64,000 nucleotides of DNA. Source: CAWJMN01 sp963844055 (lineage in GTDB: Bacteria > Planctomycetota > Planctomycetia > Pirellulales > Pirellulaceae). The notes beneath the pieces were generated by a model, which was not told the origin of the DNA, searched no databases, and worked only from the letters and a program-made list of their open reading frames with translations. The stretch is from NCBI GenBank assembly GCA_963844055.1, contig CAWJMN010000001.1:1-64000 (forward strand), in the 5' to 3' direction. A program made the position numbers and the translations under genes. Positions 35,325 to 43,509 of the stretch are shown piece after piece; position 1 is the first letter of the stretch, and each line of letters begins with the position of its first letter.

Positions 35325-36977
35325 TTACTTCGGCGTATCCACATGCACGCCAGAATAGTCGGGTGTCAAGCACCAAACGACGCCGCCGCGCAGAACCTTG
35401 ACGAATTCCGGATTGGCAAAGTCGTCGATGTGTCCCAGCGAGGTGTAAAACACGCGGGCCTTCTTCGGGCCGGCCAAGTTCGTCCAGGCAACAGGCTCTT
35501 TCATCTTGCCAGGGACTTCGCCAATCAGAAACGGGCGAGCCGTTGACGCCAGTGGGCTCGTCAAATAGAGCGAGCCATTTCCGACCAAGGCCTCTGTCTT
35601 CACGCCGCGCAGAATCCCTTGATCCTCACCACTTAGGACGCTGATCGCCGTCTTCACGTCACCACCATGGTGGTTGTGATAGTTACCGCCGAGCACTTCT
35701 TGGTCTAACTCGGGCCAATCGGCATAGCCTTCCGAAAGGAACTTTTTCCGCTCATCTTCCAAACGAATCGAGAAGGCATGGCTGGCAGTGCGAATGCCCA
35801 CCAGTGGCTTGCCAGCGGCCACATGTGCCTTCAGGGCCGCAATGCCTGCAGGTGAAGCACAGCGGCGACGGGCACTTAGCAAAACCAAATCGGCATTCTT
35901 GACAGCCTCTGCCAGGCCAGGGAACGAGTTGCGATTGTGCTTTTCGGCGACAACTTCGGTGATATCCAGGCCAAGAGGGGCCAGTTGTTCGATCGCAAAC
36001 TTGGGCAGACTGATTTCGGTCTTGTACTCATCGTCACCAATGATCATCACGACCTTGCGACGGTCGCCCGAGAAGCGGAAAGGCTTGCCACCGACAAAAT
36101 CGGTGCTCAAGATCGTGGGACAAACGAACTTTTCCACATGTTCGATAATCAGCTCGGTCCCCATGAAGTGATTCACATAAGGAGCGCGGGCCGGATTGTA
36201 CATCGTATCGGTCATGTCGCGCATCAGCACGACGTTCTTGCCATTGCGAGCCATTTGACGCAGACCAAACGGGCGACCAAGGACGCACATGTTGGTATGC
36301 ACGCCGCACAGGATCACATTGTCGATGCCGCGTTCTTCAAGCAGGTTCCAGATCTCGACACCGCTGTCGCTGATCGCGTCACCTTCCATGATTTCCAAAA
36401 GGTCGATCTGTTTTTGCCAAGGTGCCTTGGGGTTACGACCGATTGCAGCCAAACGCTTGTGCCACTCGGCATGTTCAGTCGCGTCGTCGTCTTCACCACC
36501 ATCGGTTTGATCAATGGGATAGGTTCCTTGCTCTTCGGAAGGAATCTTGTAGCACCACTTTTCAATCTCGTTTGGCAACTTGGCCGCAGGCTTGGCCTGT
36601 TTCGCAATTTTGCGTCCTGGATGGTTTTCGTAAGGCCCCATACAGCTGCTGGGGGCGTGGATGATAAACACCCCTGCCTTGCGAGCCGCCTTCAGCACTT
36701 CGTTCATTCGAGGAGCCAGCTCGGTCTCGCGGCGCACTGCGTTGAGGCAATGGTGGCTGTCCCACATGTCACACACGATGAGGGCCGTTTTTTCCGTGGC
36801 CCACTTTTCTTCCTTGGATTCCGAGTGATAGGCCTTCTCCTCCTCGGCCATTACCCGAGACCGCTTATGGACAACGACTTCGCCCCCCATGGCGCTCACT
36901 GCAGTCATGCCGACAAGGAGGAACGCCAGCGCCCAACTGGGGAACTGTGGCGTGGAGGTGGAATAGTTGCTGGTCAT
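35325..36977 (-). CDS. Secreted isochorismatase-ThuA fusion protein
   Basis: A 550-residue protein with a signal peptide ('LAFLLVGMTAVSAMGG'). Residues 62-290 form a cysteine-hydrolase (isochorismatase) domain with Asp70 ('IVCDMWD') and nucleophile Cys231 in 'CGVHTNMCVLG'. From about 308 to the end is a ThuA-like, glutamine-amidotransferase-fold domain ('VVMIIGDDEYKTEISLPKFA', 'GNYHNHHGGDV', 'VFYTSLGHIDDF'). ThuA domains act on sugars or are non-catalytic. The Met at 36977 follows a purine-rich leader; longer starts add low-complexity residues. The substrate is unknown. Confidence 0.8.
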   Translation of the reverse strand: MTSNYSTSTPQFPSWALAFLLVGMTAVSAMGGEVVVHKRSRVMAEEEKAYHSESKEEKWATEKTALIVCDMWDSHHCLNAVRRETELAPRMNEVLKAARKAGVFIIHAPSSCMGPYENHPGRKIAKQAKPAAKLPNEIEKWCYKIPSEEQGTYPIDQTDGGEDDDATEHAEWHKRLAAIGRNPKAPWQKQIDLLEIMEGDAISDSGVEIWNLLEERGIDNVILCGVHTNMCVLGRPFGLRQMARNGKNVVLMRDMTDTMYNPARAPYVNHFMGTELIIEHVEKFVCPTILSTDFVGGKPFRFSGDRRKVVMIIGDDEYKTEISLPKFAIEQLAPLGLDITEVVAEKHNRNSFPGLAEAVKNADLVLLSARRRCASPAGIAALKAHVAAGKPLVGIRTASHAFSIRLEDERKKFLSEGYADWPELDQEVLGGNYHNHHGGDVKTAISVLSGEDQGILRGVKTEALVGNGSLYLTSPLASTARPFLIGEVPGKMKEPVAWTNLAGPKKARVFYTSLGHIDDFANPEFVKVLRGGVVWCLTPDYSGVHVDTPK

Positions 36978-37654
36978 GGTGGGGGCTCCCGGATGGTGGA
37001 CTAAAAGCGACGCGGGACCTTCGTCTCCATGCCGCCTGCTAAATGTTTCTCGCTTGCACACTACATCGTTACAACCGTTGTGACACGTCTGGTCACCGCT
37101 GGTGGGTCCTGTTGCCACAAGTGACGATTTGCCATCACCTTGGAGAAAATTCGCGATTTTTTCGCGACCGGTTTTCTACTGGACACTCTAGGCATGACAG
37201 GCCGGATCAGGTTGTTAACGCCACAAGCCTATCACTACGGCCGGGCGGAATCCATCAGATCTTCACCCTGATTTCTGTTAAAGGGAAAATGTCTTCCCTT
37301 GGCATTTTTGGGGTTCGCTACCTTGCCAACGCGGCAGAATCGTCATTTCGTGTTTTGTTTCCCGGGCAGGCAAACTTTCGTCAATCGGTCTGCGGCACCT
37401 CACGGACCATGGTTTTTCTAAGCTATATTGGCAAATCGAGCCTCATTGGCACCAAGAGGATGCTACGTTTTCGCGTGCTCGTTTACTAAGCGGGAAGCCA
37501 GATCGCTGGCCCCACATCCGCTTCTCCTGTGCGTTGGCAGGATGGGGAGGATGGTGATTACGGCTTCGTTAAGGAAAGTTCTTTCCCGTTCGAAGTGGTT
37601 GGTCACGGTAGACGCTGCGTCGCATCCTACCTGAGTCCTGCAAGAGGCCGCCCC
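36978..37654. other. Divergent intergenic region, no gene seen
   Basis: 677 bases between the isochorismatase-ThuA gene (leftward) and the debranching enzyme (rightward), where both promoters must lie. Two small inverted repeats are visible: TCGCGA...TCGCGA near 37150-37170 and AAGGGAA...TTCCCTT near 37281-37300. Short reading frames here show no family features. Confidence 0.45.
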
Positions 37655-39739
37655 ATGCTCATGCGACATGTTCATCCAAAACTTCAGTTCACGCACATGC
37701 TGCCTTACGGCGCGATCCTGCATGAAAATGGAGTTCAGTTTGTCGTATTCAGTCGCAGTGCGACCGCGATGAGCGTTTTGCTTTACAACCATGTCGATGA
37801 CATGGAGCCAAGCGAAGTTATTCCCTTCTGTCGACAGAATGATCGTTGGGGAGACATCTGGAGCATCTTTGTTCCTGGTGCTACCGCAGGTCAGCTCTAT
37901 CACTTGCAAGCCGACGGCCCGCGAGATCCTTCGATTGGCCAATGGTTTGATGGCCAAGCCCGCTTGATCGATCCCTATGCCAAAGCGCTGGCAGGAAAGT
38001 TCCTTCCTTCAGAAGATGGCATCATCCGTCCGCCCAAGTGCGTGGTTGTGGATGACTACTTCGATTGGGAAGGTGATCGCCATGTTCGTCGCGGTATTTC
38101 TGAGACGATCATTTATGAAACACACGTTCGTGGGTTTACGAAGCATCCATCCAGCGGCGTAAAGAACCCAGGCACTTACCTTGGCCTTATCGAGAAGATC
38201 CCTTACCTGCAATCGCTGGGCGTAACCGCTGTTGAGCTGATGCCGGTGCATGAGTTCCCCGATTCGGGCGTGCATGGGCATACAATTGAGCGTGGAAATT
38301 ATTGGGGCTACGACCCGCTGAACTTCTTTGCTCCGCATCAAGGCTATGCCGCTTCAAGCCAGCCCGGCGCGGTTTGCCATGAATTCAAAACGATGGTGAA
38401 GGCGCTGCATGCTGCCGGCATCGAAGTGATTTTGGACGTCGTTTTCAATCACACCTGCGAAGGAAATGAGCACGGACCTGTGCTTAGCTTCAAAGGACTG
38501 GAAAACCGCGTCTATTACATGATGGCCAACGGTGGCGCCCACTACAACAACTTCAGTGGTTGCGGCAATACGATCAACGGCAATCATCCGATTGTTCGCG
38601 AGATGATCTTCCATTGCTTGCGTAGCTGGGTTCACAACTACCATATCGATGGCTTCCGCTTCGATTTGGCTTCGATCCTTAGCCGCGATCGGCAAGGGAA
38701 CTTGGTTCCTAATCCGCCGCTAGTCGAAGCCATCGGTGAAGATCCACTTCTGGCAGATACGAAGATCATCGCCGAAGCCTGGGACGCCGCTGGCGCTTAT
38801 CAGGTAGGTTCCTTCGGTGATCTGCGCTGGGCCGAATGGAACGGCCGTTACCGAGACGATGTACGCAGTTTTTGGCGTGGTGATCACGGCAAGTTGGGCT
38901 CGTTCGTCACGCGTATTGCCGGTTCAAGTGATCTTTATGAAACGTCGGGCCGTACGCCGTTTAGCAGTATTAACTTCATCACGTCGCACGATGGTTTTAC
39001 GCTCAACGACTTGGTCAGCTATCGCGACAAGCATAATGAAGCCAACGGCGAAGATAATCGAGATGGCGAAAACAACAATCACAGCGACAACTACGGCGTT
39101 GAAGGCCCAACCACTCGTCCCGAGATCAGTGATTTGCGGCAGCGGCAAATCAAGAACATGCTTTCGACCCTGCTTTTAAGTCAGGGTGTGCCGATGTTTG
39201 TGGCTGGCGATGAATGTCGTCGAACCCAACGTGGCAACAACAATGCCTATTGCCAAGACAACGACATCAGTTGGTTTGATTGGTCGCTCGTCGATCAACA
39301 TCAAGACTTTGTCCGCTTCACGCAGGCGCTGATTCGTTTTCGTCGCAACCAGCCAACCGTTCGCCGCGAACACTTCCTGACGGGCAAGCCAAAGTACGAT
39401 GGGATTCTTCCCGACGTCAGTTGGTATAGCGCCTTGGGAACGGCCGTCGATTGGGAGGGGGGCGATGCCACGCTGATTGCTCTGCTCAAGCGTGTGGACC
39501 TGGAACACGATCCGGCCAAAAAGGCACGTGACGTGCTTTTGCTGATCAATGCCACGGGGCAACCACGAGAGTTCATCTTGCCACCAGTGGCCAAGGGAAC
39601 GCAGTGGCGTTTGTTCCTCGATACGGCCGCAGCAACGCCTTACGATGTCTATCCCGCTTGCGATGGCCCACCGCCACCACGCTCGCGTCGCTTGACCCTT
39701 TCGTACCGATCCCTTTGCTGCTTTGTCTCTGCACGGTAG
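37655..39739 (+). CDS. glgX: Glycogen debranching enzyme (isoamylase family)
   Basis: A 694-residue cytoplasmic GH13 enzyme hydrolysing alpha-1,6 branches of glycogen. An N-terminal CBM48-like region ('GAILHENGVQFVVFSRSATAMSVLLYN') precedes the (beta/alpha)8 barrel with 'DVVFNHTCEG', 'GFRFDLASIL' (nucleophile Asp), 'IIAEAWDAAGAYQVG' (acid/base Glu) and 'FITSHDGFTLNDLVSY' (transition-state His-Asp), in the GlgX/TreX order. The start at 37655 was chosen because upstream in-frame codons run through non-family residues; Met at 37661 is an alternative. A clear terminator follows, so it is probably monocistronic. Confidence 0.9.
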   Translation: MLMRHVHPKLQFTHMLPYGAILHENGVQFVVFSRSATAMSVLLYNHVDDMEPSEVIPFCRQNDRWGDIWSIFVPGATAGQLYHLQADGPRDPSIGQWFDGQARLIDPYAKALAGKFLPSEDGIIRPPKCVVVDDYFDWEGDRHVRRGISETIIYETHVRGFTKHPSSGVKNPGTYLGLIEKIPYLQSLGVTAVELMPVHEFPDSGVHGHTIERGNYWGYDPLNFFAPHQGYAASSQPGAVCHEFKTMVKALHAAGIEVILDVVFNHTCEGNEHGPVLSFKGLENRVYYMMANGGAHYNNFSGCGNTINGNHPIVREMIFHCLRSWVHNYHIDGFRFDLASILSRDRQGNLVPNPPLVEAIGEDPLLADTKIIAEAWDAAGAYQVGSFGDLRWAEWNGRYRDDVRSFWRGDHGKLGSFVTRIAGSSDLYETSGRTPFSSINFITSHDGFTLNDLVSYRDKHNEANGEDNRDGENNNHSDNYGVEGPTTRPEISDLRQRQIKNMLSTLLLSQGVPMFVAGDECRRTQRGNNNAYCQDNDISWFDWSLVDQHQDFVRFTQALIRFRRNQPTVRREHFLTGKPKYDGILPDVSWYSALGTAVDWEGGDATLIALLKRVDLEHDPAKKARDVLLLINATGQPREFILPPVAKGTQWRLFLDTAAATPYDVYPACDGPPPPRSRRLTLSYRSLCCFVSAR

Positions 39740-39771
39740 TGTAGAAAACGCCCCCAAGGAAACGATATTCA

Positions 39772-39808
39772 CAAGCCACTTGGCCTCGGCCCGGTGGCTT
39801 GTTTTTTT
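39772..39808 (+). terminator. Intrinsic terminator after glgX
   Basis: Arms CAAGCCAC/GTGGCTTG with a 14-base loop, followed by seven T. It lies 33 bases after the glgX stop codon. Confidence 0.8.
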
Positions 39809-39951
39809 GGCTTTGCGCCAGGGGCAATGGCACGTTCTTTGGGGCCATTTTGGGCGGTTGTGGCAGGGGCCTGATCCCGGTAAGCTAAAACGACGGTAAT
39901 CGAGCCGATTTTGACTAGTTTCGCCAGACTTTTTGACCGCAAAGATACCCA

Positions 39952-41184
39952 ATGTCTGACCCCTATTTCCAAACGCTTTTCGCAGAACGTATCGGTGGCG
40001 CCAATTACGGCAAAGGGACCGAGATCTATAAGTTTGAAAAGATCAAGCGCGCAAAGCGGAAGGCCTTGGCCGACTATCCGACACGAAGCTTGGTCGATTT
40101 TGGCATTGGCGAGAATGACTCGATGGCGCCAGAGTCTGTTCGCCAAAAGATGGCGGAGGAACTCAACGTTCCTGGCAATCGTGGCTACATGGACAACGGC
40201 AACGCCAATTTCAAAGAGGCGGCCGCTCGGTTCATGAGCCGCAACTTCGGCGTGACGCTCGACCCAGTAACGCAAGTCAATCACTGCATCGGTAGCAAGC
40301 CCGCTTTGGCGATGCTTCCTGCTTGCTTCATCAATCCAGGCGATGTCACGCTGATGACGGTGCCGGGCTATCCTGTCGCTGGCACGCACACGAAGTATTA
40401 CGGCGGCAACGTGTTCCGCCTGCCACTGCTGGCGGAAAATGATTTTTATCCTGACCTCGACACGATTCCTGAGGATGTGTGGTCGAAGGTGAAGATGTTG
40501 GTCATCAACTATCCGAACAGCCCCACCGGCAAGACCGCCTCGCGCGAGTTTTATGAGAAGGTGATCAAGCTGGCCAAGGAGAAGTCGTTTATCGTGGTGC
40601 AAGATGCTGCTCACGGCATGTTGTCTTACGATCAAGCCCCTTCGAGCTTTTTGCAAATTCCCGGCGCGATGGATGTGGGTGTAGAAGTACACTCGCTTTC
40701 CAAGGGCTTTGATATGATCGGCTGGCGTATCGGCTTTGTGGCCGGTAATGCGACGATCGTTCGCGCCTTTGCCGACGTTAAGGACAATTCGGACTCGGGC
40801 CAATTTGGCGCGGTTCAAAATGCAGCAGCAGCGGCCTTGGATGATGATTCGATTCCAACTCGCATCCGAGCCAAGTACAAGCGTCGCCTGGAGAAGTTGG
40901 TCGCGATGCTTTCTCGTTGTGGCTTTAAGTGCAAGATGCCAGGCGGCACGTACTTCTTGTACACACCATCGCCCAAGGGAACGACGGGGGGCCTGACGTT
41001 TGAAAATGCGGAAGCTGCCAGCCAGTTCCTCATTACGCAGCAGTCCATTGTGACGGTGCCATGGGATGATGCCGGTGCCTTCTTGCGATTCAGCGTGACT
41101 TATGAAGCTGCGGATGAAGCTGCCGAAGATGCGCTCATGGCCACGGCCGAAGAACGGCTGAAGGTCAGCGGCCTTGTGTTTTAG
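39952..41184 (+). CDS. dapL: LL-diaminopimelate aminotransferase
   Basis: A 410-residue PLP-dependent class I/II aminotransferase. Lys251 in 'VHSLSKGFDMIGWRIGF' is the PLP-binding lysine; 'NYPNSPTGKTASREFY' and 'DAAHGMLSYD' are the conserved PLP-contact segments. The N-terminal 'LFAERIGGANYGKGTEIYKFEKIKRAKRK' is typical of DapL-type rather than aspartate transaminase sequences. It converts tetrahydrodipicolinate to LL-diaminopimelate directly, serving lysine and, where present, peptidoglycan synthesis; planctomycetes are known users of this route. A hairpin lacking a T-run follows at 41203-41228. Confidence 0.87.
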   Translation: MSDPYFQTLFAERIGGANYGKGTEIYKFEKIKRAKRKALADYPTRSLVDFGIGENDSMAPESVRQKMAEELNVPGNRGYMDNGNANFKEAAARFMSRNFGVTLDPVTQVNHCIGSKPALAMLPACFINPGDVTLMTVPGYPVAGTHTKYYGGNVFRLPLLAENDFYPDLDTIPEDVWSKVKMLVINYPNSPTGKTASREFYEKVIKLAKEKSFIVVQDAAHGMLSYDQAPSSFLQIPGAMDVGVEVHSLSKGFDMIGWRIGFVAGNATIVRAFADVKDNSDSGQFGAVQNAAAAALDDDSIPTRIRAKYKRRLEKLVAMLSRCGFKCKMPGGTYFLYTPSPKGTTGGLTFENAEAASQFLITQQSIVTVPWDDAGAFLRFSVTYEAADEAAEDALMATAEERLKVSGLVF

Positions 41185-41202
41185 TATGCAAAGTTAGCGA
41201 TG

Positions 41203-41228
41203 GCCGGCCCGTTTTCGCGGGCTGGCCT
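41203..41228 (+). terminator. Hairpin after dapL (possible terminator)
   Basis: GGCCGGCCCG and CGGGCTGGCC arms with a TTTTCG loop, one mismatch. There is no poly-T after the stem, so termination is uncertain; it could instead stabilise the dapL 3' end. Confidence 0.45.
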
Positions 41229-41273
41229 TAGCCTAGCAAGTGTTCCACGCTGAGAAAGCAAAGCGGGTCTTTC

Positions 41274-41720
41274 ATGACTGCGATTTTTTCGACTCATAAG
41301 CGTGTGGAGTTCGTAGATACAGATGCGGCCGGCATCGTGCATTTCTCGGCCTTCATGCTGTATATGGAGCAATCCGAGCATGAGCTGCTGCGCCACTTAG
41401 GCCTCAGCGTGATGACGAAGGATGCGGAAGGGACCGTTAGCTGGCCGCGGGTTAGCATCCGCTGCGACTTTCAATCGTCGGCCAAGTTTGAAGATGTCCT
41501 GACGATTGAGGTTCGAATCCTTCGCCTTGGCGAAAAGAGCATCACCTACGGCTTTCGCTTTTTTGAAGAGGGGCGAGCCGTAGCAGCGGGCGAGACTACG
41601 GCCGTCTGTTGCCGGATCGTTCATGGAACACCTCCCAAGTCGATTCCGATTCCTCCTGCAATGGCGGAAAAGCTGCGGGCCTATTTAGAAGTCTGCGAAC
41701 ATGCCGGCCTTGTGCTGTGA
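41274..41720 (+). CDS. Hotdog-fold acyl-CoA thioesterase
   Basis: A 148-residue protein with 'VDTDAAGIVHFSAFMLYMEQSEHELLRHLG' (14-43), the signature of 4-hydroxybenzoyl-CoA/YbgC-type thioesterases, where the Asp17 and the following segment bind the thioester. 'VSIRCDFQSSAKFEDVLTIEV' is the central hotdog strand. It hydrolyses acyl-CoA to free acid and CoA in the cytoplasm; chain-length preference is unknown. It is one of a co-directional series from dapL to the large FtsX permease. Confidence 0.88.
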   Translation: MTAIFSTHKRVEFVDTDAAGIVHFSAFMLYMEQSEHELLRHLGLSVMTKDAEGTVSWPRVSIRCDFQSSAKFEDVLTIEVRILRLGEKSITYGFRFFEEGRAVAAGETTAVCCRIVHGTPPKSIPIPPAMAEKLRAYLEVCEHAGLVL

Positions 41721-41822
41721 GATTGGCTTGAAGGTCCACGTTGAGGTCGGCCATGATGGGGGATCGGCCTCACTGGCGATGTAAGGGGGCTTTGAGCCCT
41801 TGAAATTTGGTAGACTGGCGAC

Positions 41823-42767
41823 GTGACGAACACCTACCTTCCAGACCTGACGCTTCGCTTGGCCCAAGGGGTGAGCCAATTGCCCGAGGAGTTTCGCGCG
41901 CGGCAAACGAAGTATTTGCTCGCCGCGCAAAAAGGGGATGGCGGCTTTGGGGGGCGCGAGGGGCCCAGTGATTTGTACTACACCGGCTTTGCTTTGAGGT
42001 CGTTATCGATCTTGGGCGAACTCTACGGCGATGTGGCGAGTCGGGCGGCCAGTTTTTTGACCTCACGCATGGGGGGACAGGAAGCGATCGTCGATTTCCT
42101 GTCGCTGGTCTATGGTGGCATGCTGATCGAGAATGCGGCCGGCATTAACATCTTTGCCAATAGCATTCCCACCTGGCGCGATGCGGTTGCCGGTGCGCTC
42201 GAAAGTTTGCGACGCGAGGATGGCGGATACGCCAAGGGTTCGACCGGTGCGGCCAGCAGCACCTATCACACCTTTTTGGTTCTGCTTTGCTTGCAATTGA
42301 TTGAGCGGACTTCTCCGGAGCCAGAAAAGCTGATTCGGTTTCTTAGGTCGCAGCAGCATCCCGAAGGGGGCTTTTTGGAGATTCGCGCCGGCAAGCGTGC
42401 GGGAACCAATCCAACCGCAGCGGCCATCGGATCGCTGAAGATCCTCGATGCACTGGACGAAGAGACGCGGCTAGACACGATCGACTTTTTGCTGGATATG
42501 GTGACGGATGAAGGGGGCCTGCGAGCCAATACCCGGATTCCGATTGCCGATTTGCTAAGCACGTTTACCGGCATGCTTACGCTGCAAGACTTAAACGGCA
42601 CAGAATCGCTTCCGCTGAAGAATGTCCGGATGTTTGTTTCCTCCCTGGCGCGGGATGAGGGTGGCTTTCACGCGGCAACGTGGGATAATGCTCACGATGT
42701 GGAATACAGCTTTTATGGACTGGGGTGTGCTGCCTTGCTGGAAAATGCGGGCATCCCCTGGCGATAG
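41823..42767 (+). CDS. Prenyltransferase-like alpha/alpha-toroid protein
   Basis: Begins with GTG at 41823; 314 residues. Multiple repeats such as 'KGDGGFGGREGPSDLYYTGFALRSLSIL', 'REDGGYAKG...SSTYHTFLVLLCLQL' and 'PEGGFLEI...TNPTAAAIGSLKIL' match the helical repeats of prenyltransferase beta subunits and squalene cyclases. Compared with the Zn ligands D-x-C...H of Rab geranylgeranyltransferase beta, here Asp243 is kept, but the Cys position is Leu245 and the His position in 'DVEYSFYG' is Tyr295. Prenyl transfer therefore seems unlikely; the fold may bind a terpenoid or peptide. Alignment by eye only. Confidence 0.72.
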   Translation: MTNTYLPDLTLRLAQGVSQLPEEFRARQTKYLLAAQKGDGGFGGREGPSDLYYTGFALRSLSILGELYGDVASRAASFLTSRMGGQEAIVDFLSLVYGGMLIENAAGINIFANSIPTWRDAVAGALESLRREDGGYAKGSTGAASSTYHTFLVLLCLQLIERTSPEPEKLIRFLRSQQHPEGGFLEIRAGKRAGTNPTAAAIGSLKILDALDEETRLDTIDFLLDMVTDEGGLRANTRIPIADLLSTFTGMLTLQDLNGTESLPLKNVRMFVSSLARDEGGFHAATWDNAHDVEYSFYGLGCAALLENAGIPWR

Positions 42768-42834
42768 GTAACGCGGTGCATGGCTTCGCTGTGCGCGCCA
42801 ATGGATTGAAGTCTCTAACCTGCTTGGTCTCTCT

Positions 42835-43509
42835 ATGCCTGACCTTGTTGTCGAACGCTTGGCCAAAGAGTTTCCGTCGCGTGCCAATCCGCTGCCGATC
42901 TTGCGGTCGGTCGATCTCACGCTGTCTGCAGGAGAGAATCTTGCGATCCTCGGCCCTAGCGGCTGTGGCAAAAGTACGCTGTTGCACTTGCTGGGTGGAC
43001 TGGACCGTCCCTCGAGTGGAACCGTCACACTGGGCGGGCAAGATCTTTATTCGCTAAAGGATGAAGAGCTGGCCAAGTTCCGCAATGAGAACGTGGGGTT
43101 CATCTTTCAAGACCATCATCTGCTGCCGCAGCTTTCGGTCATCGAGAATGTGCTGATTCCGGCGTTGGCGTTTGGCGTTCCAACGGCCGAACATCACAAG
43201 CGAGCAATTGAACTGATCAACCGTGTGGGGTTGGCTGGACGAATGGATCATCGGCCGTCGGAGCTTTCTGGCGGTGAACGGCAGCGGGCTGGCGTAGCGC
43301 GGGCGCTGTTGTTGCGGCCCAAGATGTTGCTGGCGGATGAGCCGACGGGAAATCTGGATCGGATCAATAGCGACACCGTCAGGGCGCTACTTCTGGAAAT
43401 GCAAAAGGTAGAAAACACCATGCTGGTGGTGGTAACGCATAGCCAGCAATTGGCGGATCGTATGCAGCGTCGGATGGAACTTGTCGACGGGCTGTTGGTG
43501 GCGAAATGA
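42835..43509 (+). CDS. ABC transporter ATP-binding protein (LolD-type)
   Basis: A 224-residue nucleotide-binding domain. Walker A 'GPSGCGKST' at 40-48, signature 'LSGGERQRAGVARAL', Walker B 'KMLLADEPTGNLD' and the H-loop 'VVVTHS' are all standard. The gene overlaps the following permease by ATGA (43506-43509), so the two are translationally coupled and form one transporter of the LolCDE/MacB type, which releases lipoproteins or exports a substrate. Confidence 0.92.
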   Translation: MPDLVVERLAKEFPSRANPLPILRSVDLTLSAGENLAILGPSGCGKSTLLHLLGGLDRPSSGTVTLGGQDLYSLKDEELAKFRNENVGFIFQDHHLLPQLSVIENVLIPALAFGVPTAEHHKRAIELINRVGLAGRMDHRPSELSGGERQRAGVARALLLRPKMLLADEPTGNLDRINSDTVRALLLEMQKVENTMLVVVTHSQQLADRMQRRMELVDGLLVAK

